Part shown: positions 1-6,334 of the stretch, piece by piece | Layout: each line of letters begins with the position of its first letter | Numbering within the stretch: the first letter of the stretch is position 1 | Assembly: GCA_027296525.1 (NCBI GenBank) | Contig: JAPUJA010000201.1 | Span: 1 to 9,634 of the forward strand | DNA: 9,634 bases | Reading direction: 5' to 3' | Origin: Pseudomonadota bacterium | GTDB taxonomy: Bacteria > Pseudomonadota > Alphaproteobacteria > UBA828 > JAPUJA01 | The notes under the pieces: model-generated | What the model saw: only the letters and a program-made list of their open reading frames with translations | Told to the model about the DNA's origin: nothing | The model's database searches: none | Translations under genes and position numbers: made by a program

Positions 1-76
1 GCAGGGCGATCATCAACGGCAGGCCCTGCCAAATGGTGAGCACCGACTTCCTTTTCCACATGGGCAACACGCGCAT
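1..76 (-). CDS. Partial CDS, N-terminus of an unknown exported or membrane protein
   Basis: An ATG at 76-74 on the minus strand opens a frame that runs off the left edge of the window with no stop. It encodes 25 residues: a basic start (MRVLPMWKRK) followed by the hydrophobic stretch SVLTIWQGLPLMIAL, which looks like a signal peptide or first membrane segment. The purine-rich sequence AAGGATAGGGAAAAGG lies directly upstream and can serve as ribosome binding site. A second ATG at residue 6 is also possible. The gene lies 113 bp downstream of the secreted-protein gene ending at 190, on the same strand, so co-transcription is possible. The product cannot be identified from this fragment. The call rests on the start, the RBS and the signal-like N-terminus. 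Confidence 0.42.
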   Translation of the reverse strand, partial: MRVLPMWKRKSVLTIWQGLPLMIAL

Positions 77-138
77 CCTTTTCCCTATCCTTACGGCCAA
101 TGATCCGGGCGAGCTAGCGGGGCGTCATGACAAGCCCG

Positions 139-153
139 GGGTGCTAGGCACCC
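139..153. repeat. Short perfect hairpin in the gap between minus-strand genes
   Basis: GGGTGC-TAG-GCACCC forms a six-base-pair stem with a three-base loop, between the stop of the secreted-protein gene and the partial gene at the left edge. No T-run follows on either strand, so a Rho-independent terminator is not supported. Apart from its central bases it matches the palindrome duplicated inside the TraB-family gene at 861-887. Confidence 0.4.
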
Positions 154-189
154 ACGACGCGCCGCATCTTACACGCCACCTCGTTAATA

Positions 190-537
190 TCAGCGGGATT
201 GCTCGAGCAGCTTGCTCCGGATCTGGTTAACCTCGTCGATCATCTCGTTCTGCCGGGTCATCAGGTCGTCATTTATGATCCGGTGAATCATGCGGAGATC
301 CCGATCCGCCTCAGCCCGAAGGCAGCGGTTGTAATCTTGCACCTGCGCGATGAATTCACTGACCCCATAATTGATCGTGTCGGCCTCCATCGTATTGAAT
401 TGATAGGATTCCGGGCGCTCACACTCGGTCGAGGACCAACTGCCACTTCCCGACAGGTAGTTGACTTCGCCGCCCCATGCTGCCGTCGAGAACGCGCCAA
501 AAACCAAGGCCGTTAACAGAAAGCTAAGCTTTTTCAT
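190..537 (-). CDS. Small secreted protein of unknown function
   Basis: 115 residues from an ATG with a weak purine-rich stretch upstream (AGAGG, then GGAAAAGCG). Residues 1-23 form a clear Sec signal peptide: MKK, then a hydrophobic core (LSFLLTALVFGAF), then STAAWG with cleavage likely near GG-E. The mature protein is about 92 residues with two cysteines, Cys39 in a TECERPESY context and Cys72 in DYNRCLRAEAD, which may form a disulfide in the periplasm. From about residue 60 it is strongly helical and charged (Gln, Asn, Glu, Arg), consistent with a helical hairpin or coiled coil. Small exported proteins with this paired-cysteine, Tyr-x-x-Cys-Leu layout recur in Alphaproteobacteria, but I do not recognise a characterised family and assign no function. 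Confidence that it is a real gene is high. Confidence 0.8.
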   Translation of the reverse strand: MKKLSFLLTALVFGAFSTAAWGGEVNYLSGSGSWSSTECERPESYQFNTMEADTINYGVSEFIAQVQDYNRCLRAEADRDLRMIHRIINDDLMTRQNEMIDEVNQIRSKLLEQSR

Positions 538-558
538 CGCTTTTCCAACCTCTGCCTT

Positions 559-564
559 ATTTTA
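559..564 (-). promoter_or_regulatory. Weak candidate -10 box for the secreted-protein gene
   Basis: On the minus strand TAAAAT lies 22 bases upstream of the ATG at 537, in the only AT-rich patch of the divergent gap 538-714. I see no good -35 hexamer 16-18 bases upstream, so the call rests on one hexamer. No convincing promoter for the plus-strand TraB-family gene was found in the same gap. Confidence 0.22.
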
Positions 565-714
565 TTGCCGAGCTATCCTTCGACGCTATCACACCGCTAA
601 GATCGGCGACAAGATGCGCCCACCGGGCTTACCCGCTTATCGGGATTTGCCGAAGATCGAGGGGCCGGATCGCGGCAACTGGACCCTGTCGCCGGATTGA
701 TGCAGGATCGATTC

Positions 715-1662
715 ATGTCATCCCTTTCGGGTTTCATCAGAACGACCGGCTCATGGCTTCGCGCCGCGCCGTTCTTCCTTACCCTGCTCGTCCTGGTGGC
801 CAGCCCGTCCCTGGCGGCGGAGGAGCTCATCCATGGCTCGGGCCTTCTCTGGACGGTCGTGGTGCCTGGCACCGAGGTGCCTGGCACACGCCCGAGCTAT
901 ATTTTCGGCACCGTCCATTCGACGGATCAGCGGGTGACGACCCTACCGCCCGCGATCGCCCGGGTTTTCGACTCGACCGACGGTCTGACGGTCGAGGTCG
1001 CCATGACCAAGGAGGTCATAACCGAGACGGCGCGCGCTATGATGCTGGCGCCGGGACGGAATCTCGAAGGGATCGTCGGAACCGAGCGCTTCCAGGAGAT
1101 TGTGCGCTTGGCCGAGCGCTACGGCTTGGGGCCTGACCAATTGAACCGCATGAAGCCCTGGGCGGTGACTGTCGTGTTCAGCCTGCCGCCCGTCGATGTG
1201 GGCGATCTGCTCGGGAGCCTGATGGTGCTCGACTTTCAGCTGCAGCTGCGGGCGGCGAGCCAGGGCCGGTCGGTTTACAGCCTCGAGACCGCCGGCGAGC
1301 AGCTCTCGATATTCGATGGCATGCCGGAGGCGGATCAGATCGCCTTCCTGGACGCCGCGATGGTCATGAATCCCGAGATCGAGGCGTTCACGGAAGAGCT
1401 CTTGCAAAAATATATCCGGCGCGATCTCAAGGCCATTTTCGACATGATGCTGGAGCAGTCGGCGGCGACGGATGAGCGTCTGCTCGAGGCCTTCCTCGAT
1501 CGCGTGCTCTATGTGCGGAACGAACGCATGGTGACGCGGATGCAGGCTCAGCTGACGCGAGGCAACGCCTTCGTGGCGGTCGGAGCCCTTCATCTGCCCG
1601 GCGAGCAAGGCGTCCTCCACCTGCTCGAGCAAGAAGGCTATCGCGTCCTCCGGGTCTACTGA
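715..1662 (+). CDS. TraB/GumN family exported protein
   Basis: 315 residues. I place the start at the ATG at 715 because AGGA lies seven bases upstream and because it gives a normal signal peptide (hydrophobic FFLTLLVLVA, cleavage near SLAA-EE). An ATG at 700 and a TTG at 697 in the same frame only lengthen the N-terminus. The mature protein has the family landmarks: GTVHSTD at 65-71, ETAGEQLSIFD at about 191-201, RNERMVTRM near 269, and FVAVGALHLPGEQGV near 286-300, giving the paired Gly-x-x-His motifs. TraB/Tiki/GumN proteins are considered metal-dependent peptidase-like, but bacterial members mostly lack a defined substrate. It probably acts in the periplasm. Odd: residues 49-58 contain VPGTEVPGT, the product of a 15-bp duplication just before the first conserved block. 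It converges on the deacetylase gene, 98 bp away. Confidence 0.88.
   Translation: MSSLSGFIRTTGSWLRAAPFFLTLLVLVASPSLAAEELIHGSGLLWTVVVPGTEVPGTRPSYIFGTVHSTDQRVTTLPPAIARVFDSTDGLTVEVAMTKEVITETARAMMLAPGRNLEGIVGTERFQEIVRLAERYGLGPDQLNRMKPWAVTVVFSLPPVDVGDLLGSLMVLDFQLQLRAASQGRSVYSLETAGEQLSIFDGMPEADQIAFLDAAMVMNPEIEAFTEELLQKYIRRDLKAIFDMMLEQSAATDERLLEAFLDRVLYVRNERMVTRMQAQLTRGNAFVAVGALHLPGEQGVLHLLEQEGYRVLRVY
861..887 (+). repeat. Duplicated 12-bp palindrome inside the TraB-family gene
   Basis: GGTGCCTGGCAC occurs twice, at 861-872 and 876-887, separated by CGA, so the period is 15 bp and the reading frame is kept. Each copy contains the inverted repeat GTGCC-T-GGCAC. It encodes the doubled VPGT in the TraB-family product. 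Confidence 0.85.
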
Positions 1663-1740
1663 TTCTCCGATCGCTGCTGGACGAGGCGCTCGGCGCATCG
1701 TCGGCGCCCCACGCCGCTTGGCGCTCCCGGTCCGGGGTCT

Positions 1741-1760
1741 CTCGCCGATCTTGTGGCGAG
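1741..1760. terminator. Possible hairpin at the end of the deacetylase gene
   Basis: CTCGCC at 1741-1746 pairs perfectly with GGCGAG at 1755-1760 around an eight-base loop, directly next to the TAA stop of the minus-strand deacetylase gene and between two convergent genes. There is no T-run on either strand, so it may be a weak terminator or a 3'-end stabilising hairpin. Confidence 0.3.
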
Positions 1761-2861
1761 TTAGGAAAGCCTTGCGGCGAGCCTTTCGGCCTCGGCGATG
1801 ACGGCTTCCTGATGGCCATAGAGCTCATGGCCGCCCATCTCCTCGATGAAGGCGAGATAGGGGTCGGTGACGCCGGTATTGCTGGCCGAGAGCTCTTCCA
1901 TGACGGCCAGGCCGCAGAACGGCACATAGGCCGTCGAGTAGCCGCCTTCATGGGCGAGCACGAGCCGGCCGGCGCAGCATTCGGCGGCGACGTCCATCAG
2001 GATCCGGGCCATCCGGCGGTAGCTCCCGCTGCTGACCATCATGCGGCCCAACGGGTCATAGACCCTGGCGTCGAAGCCGGAGGGCACGACGATGAGCTCC
2101 GGCTTGAAGGTGCGCAACGCCGGGGCGATGACCCGCTCGAAGGCGGCGCCATAGGCCTCGCGCCCTGAGCCCGGGGGGAGGGGAAGGTTGATGTTGTAGC
2201 CCGCGCCCGGGCCTTCGCCGGTTTCATCGAGGGCGCCCGAATGCGCGGGATAGCAATCGTCCTGATGGATCGAAATGGTGAGCACGCGCGGATCCGCGTA
2301 AAACGCCTTCTGCGTTCCGTTGCCGTGGTGAACATCCCAGTCGACGGTCGCGACGCGTTCGAGGCCGCGCACCTCCATGGCGTGCATGACGGCGATCGCG
2401 ACGTTTCCAAAAATGCAGAAGCCACGGCCCCGGTCGGGCTCGGCGTGATGGCCGGGCGGGCGGACGAGGGCGTAAGCGTTATCGACCGTCCCATCGAGCA
2501 CGGCGTCGAGAGCGTTCATCACGCCGCCCGCCGCGAGCAAGGCGATTTCGTAGCTTCCGGGCCCGAAGGGCGTCGTCTCCCCGGCATCACCGCCATTGTC
2601 CGCGCTCAAGCTCTTGATCCGTTCGATATAGTCCCGGGTGTGAAACCGTAACAGCTCTTCTTCCGTGGCCATTCGCGGGGCAATCGTGACCAGGCGCTCG
2701 AGCAAGCCGCTGACCTCGAGGAGATTGCGAAAACGCCGTTTGGTCTCAGGGCTCTCGGCATGGGCATCGGGCTGAACCATTCGGCCCGCAGGCAGCCAGA
2801 GGCCGGCGCTCCGGGTATCGTGCCAAAGATATCTTTCGTGGTGAACGAAGCCTGTCGCCAT
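1761..2861 (-). CDS. Class II histone deacetylase family protein (zinc-dependent deacetylase)
   Basis: 366 residues, normal length for bacterial members of the HDAC/acetylpolyamine amidohydrolase superfamily. The family hydrolyses acetyl groups from amines such as acetyl-lysine or acetylpolyamines; the substrate cannot be read from sequence. The catalytic landmarks are intact: RPPGHHAEPDRGRGFC with the His138-His139 dyad, VDWDVHHGNGTQ with zinc ligands Asp176 and His178, SGFDA with Asp264 as the third ligand, and HEGGYS with Tyr308 as the transition-state tyrosine. No signal peptide is visible, so it should be cytoplasmic. It begins 22 bases after the base that ends the YqgE/AlgH gene, on the same strand, and is probably translated from the same mRNA. 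The ribosome binding site is weak (CCGGATCG before ATG). An active enzyme is inferred from the complete set of residues. Confidence 0.93.
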   Translation of the reverse strand: MATGFVHHERYLWHDTRSAGLWLPAGRMVQPDAHAESPETKRRFRNLLEVSGLLERLVTIAPRMATEEELLRFHTRDYIERIKSLSADNGGDAGETTPFGPGSYEIALLAAGGVMNALDAVLDGTVDNAYALVRPPGHHAEPDRGRGFCIFGNVAIAVMHAMEVRGLERVATVDWDVHHGNGTQKAFYADPRVLTISIHQDDCYPAHSGALDETGEGPGAGYNINLPLPPGSGREAYGAAFERVIAPALRTFKPELIVVPSGFDARVYDPLGRMMVSSGSYRRMARILMDVAAECCAGRLVLAHEGGYSTAYVPFCGLAVMEELSASNTGVTDPYLAFIEEMGGHELYGHQEAVIAEAERLAARLS

Positions 2862-2881
2862 CGATCCGGATTTTCGCCGTT

Positions 2882-3559
2882 CTAAATCGCGATCTCACGG
2901 CGGGCCAGGGCCCGCTGCCACTTGGTTTCCGCATTGGCGCCGAAGACAAACTCTTCATCGGCGGGGATGACGAACCACACATTGTCGGCGAGTTCGCCCT
3001 CGAGCTGGTCTGGAGCCCACCCAGCATAGCCGAAGACGAAAAGGCTTTGGCTGGGGCCTTCATCCCCTGAGATTGCCCTTAAGATTTCCGTGCTCGCCGT
3101 CATGGCGAAGCGCTGGTCCACGATCACCGTGCTGGTATCTTCGTAGTCTGTCGAATGGAGGACGAAGCCGGAATCGAGCTCGACCGGTCCGCCATAATGC
3201 ACGCGGATCTCGCCGCTCACCCCCTTGGCGTCCGCGCCGGTCTCTTCGAGAAGCTCGGCTATCGGGCTGGTGCCGATCGGGCGGTTGACGACGAGCCCGA
3301 AGGCGCCTTCCCGATCGTGGTGGACGATGAAGATGATCGTCTGAGCGAAGGCTGGCCCGTGCAGGCTGGGCATCGCCACGAGAAGGCGCCCCGTGAGGTC
3401 GTAAGGGGCCGCCGCTGGATCGGTGGCCGTCGCTGGGTCGGTCGCCGTCAGCGCGCCGAACGAATGCGGCGAAGGAATCGCAAGGACAAGGAACAGGACG
3501 GTGATGGGAGCGAACAAGCTCCGAGCTAGCCCTCTGGCCAATGTCCGAAATCCTCCCAT
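2882..3559 (-). CDS. YqgE/AlgH family (UPF0301) protein with N-terminal signal peptide
   Basis: 225 residues from the ATG at 3559. The open frame continues to an ATG at 3628, but there GGGAG abuts the start codon with no spacing. The 3559 ATG has GGGAG eight bases upstream and begins a signal-peptide-like segment. The UPF0301 domain spans about residue 53 to the end: YDLTGRLLVAMPSLHGPAF, FIVHHDREGAFGLVVNRPIG, HYGGPVELDSGFVLHS and FVFGYAGWAPDQLEGEL are hallmark blocks. Usual members are about 190 residues and cytoplasmic. This one adds a basic N-terminus, the hydrophobic core FAPITVLFLVLAI and a linker holding a tandem TATDPA repeat. AlgH/YqgE has been linked to alginate regulation in Pseudomonas, but its biochemical role is unresolved. 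The gene lies between the cupin gene (114 bp upstream) and the deacetylase gene (21 bp downstream). Confidence 0.88.
   Translation of the reverse strand: MGGFRTLARGLARSLFAPITVLFLVLAIPSPHSFGALTATDPATATDPAAAPYDLTGRLLVAMPSLHGPAFAQTIIFIVHHDREGAFGLVVNRPIGTSPIAELLEETGADAKGVSGEIRVHYGGPVELDSGFVLHSTDYEDTSTVIVDQRFAMTASTEILRAISGDEGPSQSLFVFGYAGWAPDQLEGELADNVWFVIPADEEFVFGANAETKWQRALARREIAI
3413..3448 (-). repeat. Two tandem 18-bp repeats in the YqgE/AlgH gene
   Basis: Two 18-bp units, 3413-3430 and 3431-3448, differ at two positions. They encode the doubled hexapeptide TATDPA in the linker between the signal peptide and the UPF0301 domain. This is the kind of low-complexity linker that changes length by slippage. 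Confidence 0.8.
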
Positions 3560-3673
3560 GGGCTGAACTCCCGATGCTCCGGGAATCCGGCATTTTTCAT
3601 TGCTGCGGTTTCGAAGCGCAACGGTCATCTCCCATTTTCGAGCCCCGCGCCCCGCTCGGCGGCCCGTCGGCCG

Positions 3674-4066
3674 TTAGCGGATGTTTATTTCCTCACCGGG
3701 CTCGAGTGTCCGGTTTCCGGTTCCGCCGCGCAGCGTGACGATCGCGAGAAGGCCGTCCGGCGAATGCGATTCGTGGCGCGATCCGGGTTTCAACGAGACG
3801 AAGTCGCCGGTCTTGTATTCCGTGCCGTCGCTGTCGATGATGTTGCCCTCGAGGATCAGGAACTCCTCGTAACCGGTGTGCTCGTGGGCAATCGACTTGG
3901 CGCCCGGTTCGAAGCGGATCAGAAAGCTGCCCTGCCCTTTGTCAACGTCGTAACTGATGTTGACCCAGGTGAGTTCCGTCTGCTCCCTCCCTTGAAGCCC
4001 GTAGGGCTTGAAGTTGGCTTCGTGGACGTTGACGATCGTGCGCAGCTTCTCGACCGATTCCGTCAT
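3674..4066 (-). CDS. Cupin domain protein (ChrR-like cupin)
   Basis: 130 residues from the ATG at 4066, chosen because GGAGGG sits five bases upstream, one of the best ribosome binding sites in the window. The open frame extends to 4165, but those 33 codons have no such support. The protein is one beta-barrel cupin domain. Motif 1 is G55-x5-His61-x-His63-x3-Glu67-x6-G74 and motif 2 is GDFVSLKPGSRH with His98, so a 3-His/1-Glu metal site is complete. The sequence resembles the C-terminal cupin of ChrR anti-sigma factors, but no N-terminal zinc-binding anti-sigma domain and no adjacent sigma-factor gene are present. It is therefore more likely a stand-alone cupin enzyme or sensor. No signal peptide is seen; it should be cytoplasmic. 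Substrate unknown. Confidence 0.87.
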   Translation of the reverse strand: MTESVEKLRTIVNVHEANFKPYGLQGREQTELTWVNISYDVDKGQGSFLIRFEPGAKSIAHEHTGYEEFLILEGNIIDSDGTEYKTGDFVSLKPGSRHESHSPDGLLAIVTLRGGTGNRTLEPGEEINIR

Positions 4067-4282
4067 TTTATCCCTCCAGAGAATCACCGAGTGCGTGCCG
4101 GCGATGATTATTCCGCGGCCGTGCTTTGATCGACCTGGGCCGGCAGGACGTTTGATCTCGACCAATCACTATCACCACTTCTCCGTCCGGAAAAGCGTGA
4201 TCGGAGCGAGGGGCGGGCTCTGGCGGTGAGGAAGGCTGGGAAGGCTACGGGCGGGGGTGGGCGAAGCCGTGTGGAACTCTAG

Positions 4283-4288
4283 ATTATA
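4283..4288 (-). promoter_or_regulatory. Candidate -10 box upstream of the cupin gene
   Basis: A perfect TATAAT on the minus strand lies in an AT-rich island (TTTTAAGTATAATCTAGAG) inside the otherwise GC-rich 250-bp gap between the lipoprotein stop and the cupin start. No convincing -35 hexamer lies 17 bases upstream. If used, it would give the cupin mRNA a leader of about 210 bases. I saw no other coding or structured element in that gap. Confidence 0.4.
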
Positions 4289-4316
4289 CTTAAAACGATT
4301 TATCTGCAGCGTCTTA

Positions 4317-4604
4317 TCAGACGCATTTATACCAACTTAAGAAGAGATCGGCTCCCGTCGCCCCGTAGCTCTCGGTGGTCAGGACCATCGCGGTGCGGTT
4401 CATTCTTGCGCAATGGGAGAGGGCGAGCGCCCGCGCCTTGGGGATGTCACTCGCGAATGCCTGGGAGTGCACGACCGAGACAAATTCACCATTTTTTTCA
4501 AGAACATAGGGCTCGAAAGAACTCGCGGCTCCACATGCCACGACCAAGCATCCCAGCAGCACAATGAGAATCCACGGACGCGGCCAGCGTCTCCCGGCAT
4601 TCAC
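4317..4604 (-). CDS. Small predicted lipoprotein of unknown function
   Basis: 95 residues from a GTG at 4604, with a G-rich ribosome binding site (GGGGGG) about ten bases upstream. The N-terminus MNAGRRWPRPWILIVLLGCLVVAC is a lipoprotein signal: basic residues, hydrophobic core and a lipobox Leu-Val-Val-Ala-Cys with the acylated cysteine at position 24. The mature part is about 70 residues with two further cysteines, Cys65 in SHCARMN and Cys94 next to the C-terminus (WYKCV), which could form a disulfide. Small lipoproteins ending in an Ala-rich helix, Cys and a terminal Trp-x-x-Cys are common in Proteobacteria, but I do not recognise a named family. It should be membrane-anchored in the periplasm. 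A good sigma-70 promoter lies directly upstream. An ATG at 4600 is out of frame and gives no lipobox. Confidence 0.75.
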   Translation of the reverse strand: MNAGRRWPRPWILIVLLGCLVVACGAASSFEPYVLEKNGEFVSVVHSQAFASDIPKARALALSHCARMNRTAMVLTTESYGATGADLFLSWYKCV

Positions 4605-4651
4605 AGCGGCTTATCCCCCCGTTATTCTTATTGCCCCCAAAAGAGGGTGAC

Positions 4652-4680
4652 AATATAGGGATTTAGAGGCGGTCTGTCTA
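4652..4680 (-). promoter_or_regulatory. Sigma-70-type promoter for the small lipoprotein gene
   Basis: On the minus strand TAGACA (4680-4675) and TATATT (4657-4652) are separated by exactly 17 bases. Each hexamer matches the consensus at five of six positions. Transcription would start near 4645, about 40 bases before the GTG start. Confidence 0.6.
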
Positions 4681-4755
4681 CATCGACTCGAAGTTTAGCG
4701 CACAACTGTTAAAAGTCGCTGAATCATGCGGGTTCTGGGGGGTGTTCCGCTCTAA

Positions 4756-4780
4756 GCCGTCCGGCGACGCTGCCGGCGGC
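4756..4780 (-). terminator. GC-rich hairpin after the IalB-like gene
   Basis: GCCG-T-CCGGC and GCCGG-CGGC pair into a nine-base-pair, all-GC stem with one bulged base (4760) and a six-base loop, starting about nine bases after the stop of the minus-strand IalB-like gene. No clear T-run follows, so it may be a terminator of the weak-tail type or only a 3'-end stabiliser. Confidence 0.38.
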
Positions 4781-4789
4781 GCTCGAAAA

Positions 4790-5500
4790 TCAGTCGCCTT
4801 CGAGCTCCCGCAGGATCTCTTGAAGCGTGGCGAGGGCGTTTCCAAATCCGGCCAGCGAGAAGACCAACCGCTCTTCGAGCTCCTCGTCCTCTCCGTGGGC
4901 GAATTCGACATGCATCGCTTCGCCCGCCTCCATCGCCTCGATGATTGGCGGGGAGAGGCCGCCCCCGAACATCACGCCCTGATCCGTGCCGACGCTTTCG
5001 AGCACCTCGAGGATCTTGTTCATATCGATATCCGAGGGATCGTTTTCGCCGCTCAAGGCCATGGCGACGATGAGCGAGAGGAAGGCCGAGTGTTTTTCGA
5101 ACGAGACGCCATCTCCTCCCTCCTGCAGGAACACAGACAAGTTCAGGAGCTCGTTGATGTCGGTTTCGACATGAAACACATCGCCGTCATCGACCCGAAG
5201 CGAGACATCCTTGGATGAGACAAACCGAGATCCTTGAATGATGAAAAAGAAGATCGGTTTCTCCCAATCGTAGTTCGTATAGGCGACGCCGAGATAGCCG
5301 GCCCCGCTGTCGAAAAGCTCTTGATTCGCGACGCCGCAGGAGAAGAGATCCACCTCTTCCCGTCGGTCGCATTTTACGATCCAGTCGTCGTGCCTTTGCG
5401 CAACAGGCGAGTCCTCGCTCCAGGCGATCCGCGCATCGCCGACGAGCAGGAGGAGAAAGACAACCGCGAGGGTTGCAAACGGGCGGAGAGGTACGAGCAC
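4790..5500 (-). CDS. IalB-like (invasion-associated locus B family) exported protein
   Basis: 236 residues from a GTG at 5500. The frame is open for 143 further codons upstream, into the antisense of the GNAT gene, but 5500 starts a clean signal peptide: MLVPLRPFATLAVVFLLLLVGDARIAWS, cleavage near SED. No good ribosome binding site precedes it, so the start is moderately certain. The mature protein opens with DDWIVKCD and LFSCGVANQ, the Trp-x-x-x-Cys and second-cysteine pattern of IalB-like proteins. It ends with LVFSLAGFGNAL, close to the Ser-Leu-x-Gly-Phe-x-x-Ala-Leu signature at the IalB C-terminus. It is longer than many IalB proteins; residues 100-210 are acidic (NDPSDIDMN, HGEDEELEER). 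It is probably periplasmic. IalB was named in Bartonella, but most alphaproteobacterial members have no known role in infection. Assignment is from motifs only. Confidence 0.65.
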   Translation of the reverse strand: MLVPLRPFATLAVVFLLLLVGDARIAWSEDSPVAQRHDDWIVKCDRREEVDLFSCGVANQELFDSGAGYLGVAYTNYDWEKPIFFFIIQGSRFVSSKDVSLRVDDGDVFHVETDINELLNLSVFLQEGGDGVSFEKHSAFLSLIVAMALSGENDPSDIDMNKILEVLESVGTDQGVMFGGGLSPPIIEAMEAGEAMHVEFAHGEDEELEERLVFSLAGFGNALATLQEILRELEGD

Positions 5501-5623
5501 AGCGCCGTTATCAGAGCACGGGGCCCCGGCAGGACGCAACCGGAGGATCGGTCGATGCCATGCGCGCGTCCGGCGAAACGGGGAAATATCTCGGGGGAAA
5601 AGATCATTGACGCGAACGGGCGC

Positions 5624-5648
5624 GTGCCCAACCTTCAGGGTTGGGCGC
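5624..5648. repeat. Stem-loop in the gap between the divergent IalB-like and GNAT genes
   Basis: GCCCAACC (5626-5633) pairs perfectly with GGTTGGGC (5639-5646) around the five-base loop TTCAG; a G-T wobble and a G-C pair extend it to ten. It lies 43 bases upstream of the GNAT start, probably within its mRNA leader. It could affect translation or be an operator. No T-run follows, so a terminator is unlikely. The rest of the gap (5501-5690) shows no clear promoter. Confidence 0.4.
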
Positions 5649-5690
5649 CGGCCCATGCCGGAATCGCCGAGGGCATTCAGCCGGTATGAC

Positions 5691-6317
5691 ATGACCCGCT
5701 TCGACCCCAAGCCCGTGCTTCTGGAGAGTCCCCGCATCCGACTCGAGCCGTTCGAGGCCGAGCACCGTGAACCGCTCGCGGCGGCGGCGCGCGACTCACG
5801 AATCTGGAGCTCCATGACGATCGATCTCACGGAGGCTCGAGCTTTCGATTCGTGGTGGCATGACTCGCTCGAACGGCTCGAGGCCGCCATTCCGTTTGCG
5901 ATCCGGGTGGCGAAGGATAGACGCGTCATTGGCGCCGTGCGCTACATGAATATCGCTCGCCGGCATCGACGACTCGAGATCGGGCAGATCTGGTTTCCGC
6001 CCGCCTTTTGGGGTCAAGCGGTCAATTTGGAGCTGAACGCCCTGCTCCTCGAACACGCCTTCGAGGCGCTCGACGCGGTGCGCGTCGAATATCGCTGCGA
6101 TGCCGAGAACGCCCGTTCCCACGCCGCTATTCTCAAGCTCGGTGCGGTGGAGGAGGGGCGTCTGCGTCGTCACATGATCGTGTTGAAAGGACGCGTGCGC
6201 GACAGCCTGCAATTCAGTATCGTGGACAGCGAGTGGCTCGTGGTGAAGGCGCGGTTGACGGCGCGCTTGGTGGAAGCCCTTTCGCCCCTCGATGGCGAGC
6301 GGCGCAAACCAGCCTGA
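5691..6317 (+). CDS. GNAT family N-acetyltransferase (RimJ/RimL-like)
   Basis: 208 residues from the ATG at 5691 (MTRFDPKPVLLESPRIRLEPF), the start that matches the beginning of this family. An in-frame ATG at 5655 and TTG at 5607 only add a non-conserved tail. GNAT enzymes transfer an acetyl group from acetyl-CoA to an amine. This subgroup resembles RimJ/RimL, which acetylate protein N-termini, but the acceptor here is unknown. Visible landmarks: IRLEPF strand at 16-21, IGAVRYMNI at about 80-88, GQIWFPPAFWGQAVNLELN at about 98-116 as the acetyl-CoA pyrophosphate region, YRCDAENARSHAAILKLGAVEEG at about 134-156 (written in part) and the closing RVRDSLQFSIVDSEW. No signal peptide. It is followed 60 bp later by msrB on the same strand, suggesting one transcript. 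The ribosome binding site is poor; GAGGG lies about 17 bases upstream. Confidence 0.88.
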   Translation: MTRFDPKPVLLESPRIRLEPFEAEHREPLAAAARDSRIWSSMTIDLTEARAFDSWWHDSLERLEAAIPFAIRVAKDRRVIGAVRYMNIARRHRRLEIGQIWFPPAFWGQAVNLELNALLLEHAFEALDAVRVEYRCDAENARSHAAILKLGAVEEGRLRRHMIVLKGRVRDSLQFSIVDSEWLVVKARLTARLVEALSPLDGERRKPA

Positions 6318-6334
6318 GGCGCTTTTACCTCATG

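Noticed and set aside
943..1698. A 251-codon minus-strand open frame antisense to the TraB-family gene
   Set aside because: Its product is Arg/His/Gln-rich with no recognisable domain, while the plus strand carries a signal peptide and TraB motifs. It is a shadow of GC-rich coding sequence.
3674..4066. ChrR anti-sigma factor with a sigma-factor partner
   Set aside because: Only the cupin half is present, with no N-terminal zinc-binding anti-sigma domain and no sigma-factor gene next to it.
4067..4165. N-terminal extension of the cupin to 4165
   Set aside because: The ATG at 4066 has GGAGGG at ideal spacing and the cupin needs no extra residues. The extension is Arg/Lys-rich and unconserved in appearance.
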